From Luteibacter anthropi (GTDB lineage: Bacteria; Pseudomonadota; Gammaproteobacteria; Xanthomonadales; Rhodanobacteraceae), in contig NZ_JAARLZ010000001.1 in NCBI RefSeq assembly GCF_011759365.1, positions 434,001 through 498,000 on the forward strand: a DNA stretch of 64,000 nt. Reading direction: 5' to 3'. Below the pieces are notes generated by a model. The model was given only the letters and a program-made list of their open reading frames with translations. It was not told the origin of the DNA and ran no database searches. Positions 32,906-41,189 of the stretch are shown piece after piece (position 1 is the stretch's first letter; each line of letters opens with the position of its first letter). Both the position numbers and the translations under genes were made by a program.

Positions 32906-33042
32906 GACTCTCTCCTGGCATGAGGGCGGCCGGGATGGCCGCCTTCATGTATACGACGAATGAGCGCCCACGGTATCGACATGAGCTTCCGCGGAGTCGT
33001 GGCGACGCCTTGCACCCGGTTCCATCCCTGTTGCGGCATGTC

Positions 33043-33070
33043 TTGACACCGGTGTCAGTCCCGTTACACC
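33043..33070 (+). promoter_or_regulatory. LacI-type operator over a consensus -35 box
   Basis: The perfect 14-bp palindrome TGACACCGGTGTCA (33044-33057) overlaps TTGACA (33043-33048), a consensus -35 hexamer; a weak -10 candidate (TACACC-type) starts about 16 bases later. This is about 90 bases upstream of the glucokinase start. The palindrome type is typical of LacI family operators and the locus encodes its own LacI protein, so autogenous control of the whole locus is inferred. Confidence 0.7.
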
Positions 33071-33148
33071 CTGATGTCCAATCCGGTGCGGGGGCATGCG
33101 GATCACGTGATTCACCCGTGGGTTTCAAAGGGGTGGGGGACATCGGGA

Positions 33149-34153
33149 ATGCAATTTCTTGCGGGCGATATCGGCGGCACGAATGGCCACGTCGCGCTTA
33201 TGCGCGCTGCCGACGATGGGACGGGCGTTTTCGAGACGCTCGCCTATCGCGTGTTTCCCTGTGCCGCGTTTCCCTCGCTTGCCGCGCTGCTCCACGCATT
33301 CATCGAGGCGGAGGTGCGCACCCCGGTTGCGCATTGCGTACTGGCGTGTGCCGGTCAGGTGATGGGCGACGAGGTGGTGAACGACAACCTCCCGTGGCCC
33401 GTGCGGATCGACGACTTGCGCGCCACGCCTGGCCTGGTCGAGATCGCGCTCCTCAATGATTTCGAAGCCCTTGCCTACGCCATCGACGGTCCGTTGGCCG
33501 CCAGTGGCAGGCATCTGTGCGGGCCGTCCGATCGAGGCCCGGGGCCGTCCCTGGTGGTCGGCCCGGGCACGGGGCTGGGTGCGGCCTTGCATGTGCCCGG
33601 TGTAACCCGGCCAACCGTACTCACGACGGAAGCCGGCCAGATGGATTTCGCACCCCACTCGTTGCGTGAGCGCGACGTACTCGCGTGGATTGCGCCGGAA
33701 GGGGGCTATGTACCGGTCGAAGCCATCGTATCGGGGCCGGGTCTGCTGACCATCTACCAGGCGCTTTGCGAGCTTGATGGCGAGACGCCGGTGCTGGCGA
33801 CACCGAAAGACGTCACGACAACGGCCTCGGCGCAGGCCAATCCGCAGGCCGTGGAGGCGGTGGAGCTGTTCTGCGCCGTCCTGGGAAGCTTCACCGGCAG
33901 CCTTGCCATGACCTGCGTGCCGACGGGAGGCATTTTCCTTGCCGGTGGTTTCCTGTCTTCGCTGTTCGATCTGCTCAAGCGCAGCGCGTTCGAAGAGCGT
34001 TTCCTGCATGGTCGCAGTGCGCGTCCCCTGCTGGCGCAGGTGCCGGTGTGGGTGACCGAGCATGGTTGCCATGGCGTGCAGGGAGCCGCGCGCTGGTTTC
34101 TGGGGCGTCGCGAAGTGCCCGAAGCCACGTTGTCCGAGGGGCTGGTCGCATGA
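33149..34153 (+). CDS. glk: Glucokinase
   Basis: 334 residues from MQFLAGDIGGTNGHVALM, the ATP-phosphate motif of the Glk family (DIGGTN). The catalytic Asp is in LLNDFEALAYAI, and GPGTGLGAAL and TTEAGQMDFAPHS follow in family order. It phosphorylates glucose (and sometimes glucosamine) to the 6-phosphate in the cytoplasm. First gene of the carbohydrate locus; the hexosaminidase gene overlaps its stop codon (ATGA). The open frame extends 25 codons upstream but the family start is at the Met used. Confidence 0.9.
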   Translation: MQFLAGDIGGTNGHVALMRAADDGTGVFETLAYRVFPCAAFPSLAALLHAFIEAEVRTPVAHCVLACAGQVMGDEVVNDNLPWPVRIDDLRATPGLVEIALLNDFEALAYAIDGPLAASGRHLCGPSDRGPGPSLVVGPGTGLGAALHVPGVTRPTVLTTEAGQMDFAPHSLRERDVLAWIAPEGGYVPVEAIVSGPGLLTIYQALCELDGETPVLATPKDVTTTASAQANPQAVEAVELFCAVLGSFTGSLAMTCVPTGGIFLAGGFLSSLFDLLKRSAFEERFLHGRSARPLLAQVPVWVTEHGCHGVQGAARWFLGRREVPEATLSEGLVA

Positions 34154-36504
34154 GGCAGCGTAAGCCGACGCGATGTAAACGCCACTTCGTACTGACGTGT
34201 GCCGCCATAGTCATCGCTGTGCACGCGATAAGCGGGTTCGCCACCGCTGCACCGGTACCTGCGTGGTCGCTGGTTCCCATGCCCGCCGTGGTGAAGCCGT
34301 CGGGTGCCGGCGTGTTGGACATTGGCAATGGTGCGGGCGTCGTCGTACGTGGAAGCGATGACGCGGCCATGGCCGCTGTCGTGAATCACTTCGTGCAGCG
34401 GGTCGCCGACGTGCGTGGGCTGACGATAGGCAAAACAACGAGCGGCAACGCGCCCGTGGCGGTGACGTTCGATGTGCGCCCGGATGCGGCTGTCGTGGGT
34501 GACGAGGGCTATGCACTGGTTATAGGCCCGCAAGGGATTACCGTCACGGCCCGTACCGCACGCGGTGCGTTCTATGGAAGCGTGACGGCGTGGCAGCTGT
34601 TGACGCCGCCGGGCTGGACACGAGGTGCCATCGCACATGTGCCCTACGGCACGATCGAGGATCACCCCCGGTTTGCATGGCGCGCCCTGCTGCTGGATTC
34701 CAGCCGGCACTACCAGGACGCCGACAAGATCAAGCGGCTGATCGACTGGATGTCGCTCGACAAGCTGAATGTGCTCGTGTGGCATATCACCGATGACCAG
34801 GGCTGGCGTCTGCCGGTACCGAAGTATCCCGAGCTGTCTACGGCGGGTGCATGTCGCGACGCCGTAGGTAATGACAGTGAGGTGTCGGGCGGGCGATCCA
34901 GGCCTTATTGCAAGGTCTACACGGCAGCCGAGATCAGCGACATCGTGCGCTACGCCGCTGAGCGCTACGTCGACATCGTTCCAGAGATAGATCTTCCCGG
35001 GCACTCGCAGGCCACCATCGCCGCCTATCCCTGGCTGGGCGTGACAGGCAGGCGCCCGGCCGTGTGGACCGACTGGGGTGTCAGTCCCTGGCTGTTGAAC
35101 CCGAACGCCAGGACGCTGCGATTCGTCAATGACGTGATGGACGAGGTCATGCGCCTGTTCCCGTCGCGCTACGTCTCCATCGGCGGCGACGAGGCGGACA
35201 AGCAGCAGTGGAATACCTCGGCTGAGGTCAATGCGCAGATGACGGCGCTGAAACTGGCCAGCATGGATGAGCTGCAAGGCTGGTTCATGCAGCAGGTCGC
35301 CACGTACCTCGTCGACCACGGTCGCACCCCGGTGGGCTGGGACGACGAAGTAGCCGCTGGCGTGGCGCTGCCACGCGGGCAGGTCGTGATGTCCTGGCAT
35401 GGCGATCACGACGAGCGCGTGGCGCTTGCGGCGCTTCGCCAGGGGCACGATGTGGTGATGACGCCGCAGGAATCGTTGTACTTCGATCACCTGCAATCCG
35501 GGCACCCGGACGAATGGGCCGGGCCGCCGCCCGAGGTGACGTTGCGCCAGGTGTACGACTCGCAGCTGGTGCCGCCGGGTACTAATGCAGACGAAGCGAA
35601 GCACATCATCGGCGTGCAGGCCGGCCTGTGGGCCGAGCAGATGCTGACGTTCGCACACACCCAGCATGCCGCGTTCCCGCGTATCGCCGCGCTGGCGGAA
35701 CTGGGCTGGTCGGCGCCCTCGGCTCATGACTGGAACGGATTCCTGGCACGACTCCCCGCTCAGATGGAGCGTTATCGCGCCTTGGGCATTGGCGTCGCGG
35801 ATACCGCCTTCGCGCCGACGTTCCAGTTATCGCGTGCGACGGGCGGCGCGTTCAGGGCGGTGCTCGACAACCAGGTCCATAGTGGTTCCATCCGCTACAC
35901 CACCGACGGTACAGCGCCGTCGGCGACATCCGCGATGTATGCGCAGCCGCTCACGATGCCCGCCGGGGTGACGTTGCGAGCTGCAACGTTCGCACCGGAC
36001 GGCAGCGTGCTCGCCTCGGCCCGGTCAGTCCAGGTCACCGAAGCTACCCTGTCAAGTCGCGACAGCACTGCACTGGAAACCTGCTCGGGTGAGCCGCCGT
36101 CGCGCTTGCAGGGCAGCAGGCCGGCACATGGCCCGAGTCCGGTGTATGCCGTCGAGATCGGAAACGCCTGCTGGATGTGGCGCATGGCAGACGTAAAGGG
36201 CGCCAGCCACGTCGCCGTGACGGCCGAAAAGCTGCCGTGGCGCTATGGCGACGAAGCCCGGGGCGCCGTAGTGCGTGGAAGCCACGATGGACAAGACGCC
36301 ATCGAGATCCATGCAAACGCCTGTGATGGCCCACGGCTCGCGACGCTGCCGCTTGGTCGCGCCACGCCTTTGGGTAGTCAGGTGCATCTGGAAACGAAGC
36401 TTTCCACGCCCATCGCGGCGGATGCGCATGCCTTGTGTGTGTTTGTGACCGGCGACCCTCGCGAGGGGCAGTGGGCGCTGGGAAGGATGTCGTTCTCGAA
36501 GTGA
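34150..36504 (+). CDS. Beta-N-acetylhexosaminidase, GH20
   Basis: 784 residues from MRQRKPTRCKRHFVLTCAAIVIAVHAISGFATAAP, a long signal peptide. An N-terminal GH20b domain is followed by the catalytic barrel: DSSRHYQDADKIKRLIDWMSLDKLNVLVWHITDDQGWRL, VPEIDLPGHSQA and the catalytic pair Asp347-Glu348 in SIGGDEAD. The C-terminal third carries a chitobiase-C-like beta domain (VLDNQVHSGSIRYTTDGTAPSATSAMYAQPL) and one more beta-rich domain. It would release GlcNAc or GalNAc from chito-oligosaccharides or glycans in the periplasm. Confidence 0.92.
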   Translation: MRQRKPTRCKRHFVLTCAAIVIAVHAISGFATAAPVPAWSLVPMPAVVKPSGAGVLDIGNGAGVVVRGSDDAAMAAVVNHFVQRVADVRGLTIGKTTSGNAPVAVTFDVRPDAAVVGDEGYALVIGPQGITVTARTARGAFYGSVTAWQLLTPPGWTRGAIAHVPYGTIEDHPRFAWRALLLDSSRHYQDADKIKRLIDWMSLDKLNVLVWHITDDQGWRLPVPKYPELSTAGACRDAVGNDSEVSGGRSRPYCKVYTAAEISDIVRYAAERYVDIVPEIDLPGHSQATIAAYPWLGVTGRRPAVWTDWGVSPWLLNPNARTLRFVNDVMDEVMRLFPSRYVSIGGDEADKQQWNTSAEVNAQMTALKLASMDELQGWFMQQVATYLVDHGRTPVGWDDEVAAGVALPRGQVVMSWHGDHDERVALAALRQGHDVVMTPQESLYFDHLQSGHPDEWAGPPPEVTLRQVYDSQLVPPGTNADEAKHIIGVQAGLWAEQMLTFAHTQHAAFPRIAALAELGWSAPSAHDWNGFLARLPAQMERYRALGIGVADTAFAPTFQLSRATGGAFRAVLDNQVHSGSIRYTTDGTAPSATSAMYAQPLTMPAGVTLRAATFAPDGSVLASARSVQVTEATLSSRDSTALETCSGEPPSRLQGSRPAHGPSPVYAVEIGNACWMWRMADVKGASHVAVTAEKLPWRYGDEARGAVVRGSHDGQDAIEIHANACDGPRLATLPLGRATPLGSQVHLETKLSTPIAADAHALCVFVTGDPREGQWALGRMSFSK

Positions 36505-36634
36505 AGTAACGCGGTGCGCGGGGGCGCGCCGGGGGTTTGGGGAAAACAAGCACTGGCACCACGACGGCGTGCGCTTTCGCGCGCGTCCGGGCATTACGCG
36601 TTCCTGGCAGGCAACAGTCACGAGGTCACGGCCC

Positions 36635-39600
36635 ATGTCCACACCACTTTGTAAGCATCCCTTGTCGTTCGCTATCACGCTGACGCTGCTGGCTGTCGCT
36701 TCGACGTCGGCAAGCGCTTCCACGTTCTTCGATATCCGGCAGGACGCGCAAGCCGCGCCGCCCGCAACGCCGGCCGCGCCGAAGAAAGAAGGCGACAAGG
36801 ACGATCAGGACGGCGCCAGGAAGGCTGTCGACCTCTCGGGCGTCACGGTTACCGGCGTGCGCGCATCGCAGATGAAGGCGATCGACGTAAAACGCGATGC
36901 CGACAAGATCCAGGACAGTATTACCGCCGAGAACATCGGCGCGCTGCCCGATACGACGATTACCGATTCGCTTCAGCGCATCACTGGCGTGCAGATCAAT
37001 CGCGATGCGGGCGTGGGTACATCAGTGGACGTCCGCGGCCTGCCCCAGGTGGGCACCATGCTCAATGGCGAGATCTTCATCACGGCGGACCAGATCGATT
37101 CCCAGCAGCCGGATTTCAGCATGCTGCCGTCGACGCTGTTCCATGGTGCGGACGTGGCCAAGTCGGCGACCGCCAGCGAAACCGACGCGGGCATCAGCGG
37201 TGCCATCGACCTGCATACCTACCGTCCGTGGGACCTGCCTTCCGGTTTCACGTACAGCTACTCGGCCAATGGCGAACGCGGTTCGACCACGAAGCACACG
37301 GGGCCCGAGGGCAACGGCCTGATCTCCTATAACGACAACGGCCGCTGGGGTTTCCTGATCTCGGGTGACTACTCCGATACCCGACGCATGAACTCCACCG
37401 AAGGCCTGGACCAGTATGGTGCCGTGCTCAACGGCGAGAACGCGGTCAGTTCCGGCGGCTACAACGGCTTCCTGACGCCATGGAACGGCGCACCCATTCC
37501 GTCGAAGATCGTGCAGAACGCCGATGGCAGCGTGGACGTGAACGGTGACGGCAAGTCGAACGGCGTTTTCCTGGGTAGCCAGAACTTCGGCGTCAACCAG
37601 ATCATTACCGAGCGTAAGCGGAAATCAGGCAATGCCTCGTTCCAGTTCGATATCGGTAACGGCTTCAGCCTGACGAGCGATTACTTCTATTCACAGCAGC
37701 ACGAGTTCGATCGTAACGTCGGTATCCAGTTCAACTCCACCAATTGGCAGGGCGCGACCTATGTGCCGCTGCAATCGCGGGATACCGGCCGGCCGGCACT
37801 TGGCCAGTACGGCACGCCCGAGCCTGGCTGGGAAGGATCGAATATCTTCACCACGCAGGTGTACCAGAAGTGGCCGGGCGACGTGGAATCGTATTCGCAG
37901 ATGATCCGCAAGTTCTCCGTGGCGAAGAACCTGAACCTGCAGCTGGACTATGACGACGGTGGCCCGTTCACCGCATCATTGCGGGGTATCCACGACACGG
38001 CGTCGCAGTCGCTCCAGGAAACCGATGTCAACGTATCCGATTCGGATGGCGCCCTGTGGCCCAATGTCCTGAAGGATGGCGTACCCGACGACGCCGTGCC
38101 GCCCGGGACGATGGTGTATCCCGCCGCACTGGGTGGTAACCGTGTATTCAATCCCTCGGGTATCCCGCAGAACACCTTGCCCATCGTGGCCGACTTTCGT
38201 GGCCGCTACCTGAAGATCGATACACCGGCCGAATTGGCGGCAGCATTCGCCAATCCGGCCGCCTGGACGATGAAGACGCTCGAATCGTCGGGCAACTACG
38301 ACCGCAAGGTGGCCCTCAACGCCTTGCGGTTCGACGGCAAGTTCGACTTCAACGATGGGTTCAAGCTCGAATTCGGCCTGCGCAACAGCATCCGCAATGC
38401 AAGCAACAAGGGCTGGACCTTCGAGACCCCGGTGTATGGCGGCATGGGTGCGAGCGATCCGAACGGGTGTCTGGTGCGCTATGTCGGCGCCGACGTGGTG
38501 TTGAACAGTGGCTCGTGTACGGCCGGCAACGACCAGGGCTATTTCCGTGCCGGCCCGCTTTCGGCCATCTCCATGCCGAATACGGTCGCACCACTGGCGA
38601 GCAACTTCAAGGCCTACAACAACTTGCTCGGGTCCGGCATCAACTTCTGGGCGCTCGACCCCGATGCCATGAAGAATCCCGAGGCGTTCTGGAAGTCGCT
38701 GTATCCCGATACCGTTCGGGTTGGCGAGCCGGGTACCACGTGGGGCGTGCGGCTCAAGGAGCTTTCGGGTTATCTCCAGGGTGACTTCAACGGCACGATC
38801 GGTGATATGCCCTATAGCGGCAACGTGGGCGTGCGCATCATCCAGAGCAAGCTCAACGTGACGCAGCACCTGACGGGCGCACCGGGTGCCTATGGTGACG
38901 AGCCGGAAGACGTGGGTACGGATATCACCCGGCGATCGTACCGGGACATCCTGCCGTCGCTGAACTTTGCACTGGACGCGACCGACAGCCTGAAATTCCG
39001 CTTTGCCTATTCGAAGAACATGATGCCGCTGAACCTGAGCACCTGGGCGGGCGGCCTGACGCTGAACTACTCGTTGTCCGAGACGCCCGATGGCCCGGTG
39101 TTCCGCGTTGCCAACGGTACGTCCACCGGCAACCCCAACCTCAATCCCTGGCGTTCCACCAATTTTGGCGCCTCGGCCGAGTACTACATCAACCCCACCA
39201 GCATGATCAGCCTCGCGCTGTTCCGCATCAATGTGGACAGCTTCATCAAGAACGGCAGTGTCACCAACTGCACGCTGCCCGATGAAGACGGCGTGGTACG
39301 CAATCACTGCATCGTCATTACCCAGCCCGTGCAGGGCACGGGCAACAGCATCAAGGGTGCGGAATTCGACTATCGGCAGGGCTTTACCTTCCTGCCAGGC
39401 ATCTTCTCGAAGACGGGCATGGAGCTGAATGCCACTTACGCGCCCAGCAATTCCGGCGAGCGCGACCTGGCAGGCAAGAAGATCCCGTTCCAGGACAACT
39501 CCACCAAATCGGGCAACTTCATCCTGTGGTACCAGGACGACCGCTTCCAGGCGCGCGTGGCGTACAACTACCGCTCCCGGCGCGCGGTATCCGACAGCGT

Positions 39601-39814
39601 TGGCGGCATCACGGGCCTGGAGCTGTACGAGGCCCCGCAGGAATACATCGATGCGTCGGTCTCCTACAAGTTTGCCAAGCAGATGGAAGTGTTTCTCAAC
39701 GGCACGAACCTGACCAACGAATACCAGCGCTATTACCTGACATGGTCGAACCAGCCCGGGCACTCGACGTTCTCCGAGCGCATGTTCATGTTCGGCATTC
39801 GTGGCCAGTGGTAG
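36635..39814 (+). CDS. TonB-dependent outer-membrane receptor, oligosaccharide type
   Basis: 1059 residues from MSTPLCKHPLSFAITLTLLAVASTSASAS (signal peptide). A Lys/Asp-rich spacer precedes the TonB box region (LSGVTVTGVRAS), the plug domain (ENIGALPDTTITDSLQRITGVQINRDAG), and a 22-strand barrel ending with aromatic W (MFMFGIRGQW). The length and plug signature match the Xanthomonad 'catecholate/maltodextrin-type' CUT receptors that import glycans. Its position between GH20 and a permease suggests it imports chito-oligosaccharides or glucosamine-containing glycans. A 130-base gap precedes the gene. Confidence 0.9.
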   Translation: MSTPLCKHPLSFAITLTLLAVASTSASASTFFDIRQDAQAAPPATPAAPKKEGDKDDQDGARKAVDLSGVTVTGVRASQMKAIDVKRDADKIQDSITAENIGALPDTTITDSLQRITGVQINRDAGVGTSVDVRGLPQVGTMLNGEIFITADQIDSQQPDFSMLPSTLFHGADVAKSATASETDAGISGAIDLHTYRPWDLPSGFTYSYSANGERGSTTKHTGPEGNGLISYNDNGRWGFLISGDYSDTRRMNSTEGLDQYGAVLNGENAVSSGGYNGFLTPWNGAPIPSKIVQNADGSVDVNGDGKSNGVFLGSQNFGVNQIITERKRKSGNASFQFDIGNGFSLTSDYFYSQQHEFDRNVGIQFNSTNWQGATYVPLQSRDTGRPALGQYGTPEPGWEGSNIFTTQVYQKWPGDVESYSQMIRKFSVAKNLNLQLDYDDGGPFTASLRGIHDTASQSLQETDVNVSDSDGALWPNVLKDGVPDDAVPPGTMVYPAALGGNRVFNPSGIPQNTLPIVADFRGRYLKIDTPAELAAAFANPAAWTMKTLESSGNYDRKVALNALRFDGKFDFNDGFKLEFGLRNSIRNASNKGWTFETPVYGGMGASDPNGCLVRYVGADVVLNSGSCTAGNDQGYFRAGPLSAISMPNTVAPLASNFKAYNNLLGSGINFWALDPDAMKNPEAFWKSLYPDTVRVGEPGTTWGVRLKELSGYLQGDFNGTIGDMPYSGNVGVRIIQSKLNVTQHLTGAPGAYGDEPEDVGTDITRRSYRDILPSLNFALDATDSLKFRFAYSKNMMPLNLSTWAGGLTLNYSLSETPDGPVFRVANGTSTGNPNLNPWRSTNFGASAEYYINPTSMISLALFRINVDSFIKNGSVTNCTLPDEDGVVRNHCIVITQPVQGTGNSIKGAEFDYRQGFTFLPGIFSKTGMELNATYAPSNSGERDLAGKKIPFQDNSTKSGNFILWYQDDRFQARVAYNYRSRRAVSDSVGGITGLELYEAPQEYIDASVSYKFAKQMEVFLNGTNLTNEYQRYYLTWSNQPGHSTFSERMFMFGIRGQW

Positions 39815-39823
39815 GGGGACATC

Positions 39824-41185
39824 ATGAGTGAGCGTAACTTCCATCGGTCGATCGGGGTTTTCTCCGGTACCGCCATCAACATGACCCAGATGTGCGGCAT
39901 CGGCCCGTTCATCACCATCCCGTTGATGGTGGCGACCATGGGCGGTCCACAGGCCATCGTCGGGTGGATCGTGGGCGCCTTGCTGGCGATGGCCGATGGG
40001 CTGGTGTGGGCAGAGCTGGGCGCGGCCATGCCGGGCTCCGGTGGCACCTATGTCTACCTGCGCAGGGCGTTCCAGGAGCGCAGTGGCAAGCTCATGCCGT
40101 TTCTCTTCATCTGGACGATGCTGCTGGCGATTCCCCTGCTGATGTCCACGGGCATCATCGGCATGGTGGAGTACCTGCAATTCTTCTTCCCCGGCATGGG
40201 CTGGTGGACCGCGCATCTGGTGGGGGTGGTGGCAACGGCTCTGGTGACGTGGTTGCTGTACCGCCGCATCGAGTCGGTACGCATCATCACCATTGCGCTT
40301 TGGGTGATCATGCTCGTTTCGATCATCGGCGTGGCGGCAGCCGGGTTCTCGCACTTCGATGCCCGGCTGGCATTCGATGTCCCGCCGGGCGCGTTCGGTC
40401 CGCATTTCTTCGCCGGACTCGGCGGGGGGCTCATCATCGGCGTCTACGATTACCTTGGTTACAACACCACGGCCTATATCGGCGACGAGCTTCGTGATCC
40501 CGGGCGCACCATGCCGCGCACCATCATCATTTCGATCACCGCGATGATGGTGATCTATCTCCTGCTCAACATCAGCGTGCTGGGCGTGGCGCCATGGCAG
40601 GAGATCGCGACATCCAAATCCGTGGCATCGCTGGTGGTAGAGCGGAGCTGGGGCCATGCGGCTGCGGCGGTGATGACCGTGCTCATCATCGTCACGGCGT
40701 TGGCATCGGTGTTCACCGGTCTGCTCGGCGGTTCGCGGGTACCGTACGAAGCGGCACGTGACAAAGTGTTTCTTTCGACATTCGGCCGGCTCCATGGGAA
40801 GGAAGGTTTTCCCCATATAGCCCTGCTGACCATGGGTGCGGTCACGGCGGCCGGCACCTTCTTCGACCTGACCGAAGTCATCAACATGCTGCTGACGGCG
40901 ATCATCCTGGTGCAGTCCATCGCCCAGGTCGTGGCCCTCATCACGCTGCGGCGGCGCGAGCCGGGGCTTCACCGGCCTTACCGGCAATGGCTCTATCCGG
41001 TGCCCTGCATCATTGCGCTGCTGGGCTGGATATACGTCTACGTATCCGCTTCGACACTATCGTTGTTGCTTTCGGGTGCATGGATCATCGCCGGGCTGGT
41101 TGTTTTCCTGGTGTGGGCGCGTGTGAATGCCGCATGGCCGTTCGCGCCGCAGGAGATCCAGCGCACGGCAGCCAGGGAGCATTGA
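39824..41185 (+). CDS. APC superfamily permease
   Basis: 453 residues, twelve membrane segments. The start MSERNFHRSIGVFSGTAINMTQMCGIGPFITIPLMVATMGGPQA and WAELGAAMPGSGGTYVYLRRAF are the amino-acid/polyamine/organocation signature. APC carriers mainly move amino acids; the carbohydrate context hints at an amino sugar or amino-sugar-linked substrate, which is inference. Nine bases separate it from the receptor gene and four from the GH2 gene. Confidence 0.88.
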   Translation: MSERNFHRSIGVFSGTAINMTQMCGIGPFITIPLMVATMGGPQAIVGWIVGALLAMADGLVWAELGAAMPGSGGTYVYLRRAFQERSGKLMPFLFIWTMLLAIPLLMSTGIIGMVEYLQFFFPGMGWWTAHLVGVVATALVTWLLYRRIESVRIITIALWVIMLVSIIGVAAAGFSHFDARLAFDVPPGAFGPHFFAGLGGGLIIGVYDYLGYNTTAYIGDELRDPGRTMPRTIIISITAMMVIYLLLNISVLGVAPWQEIATSKSVASLVVERSWGHAAAAVMTVLIIVTALASVFTGLLGGSRVPYEAARDKVFLSTFGRLHGKEGFPHIALLTMGAVTAAGTFFDLTEVINMLLTAIILVQSIAQVVALITLRRREPGLHRPYRQWLYPVPCIIALLGWIYVYVSASTLSLLLSGAWIIAGLVVFLVWARVNAAWPFAPQEIQRTAAREH

Positions 41186-41189
41186 CGCC

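Noticed and set aside
37976-40987. A 1003-residue open frame on the minus strand
   Set aside because: It is a stop-poor shadow of the TonB receptor and APC permease genes.
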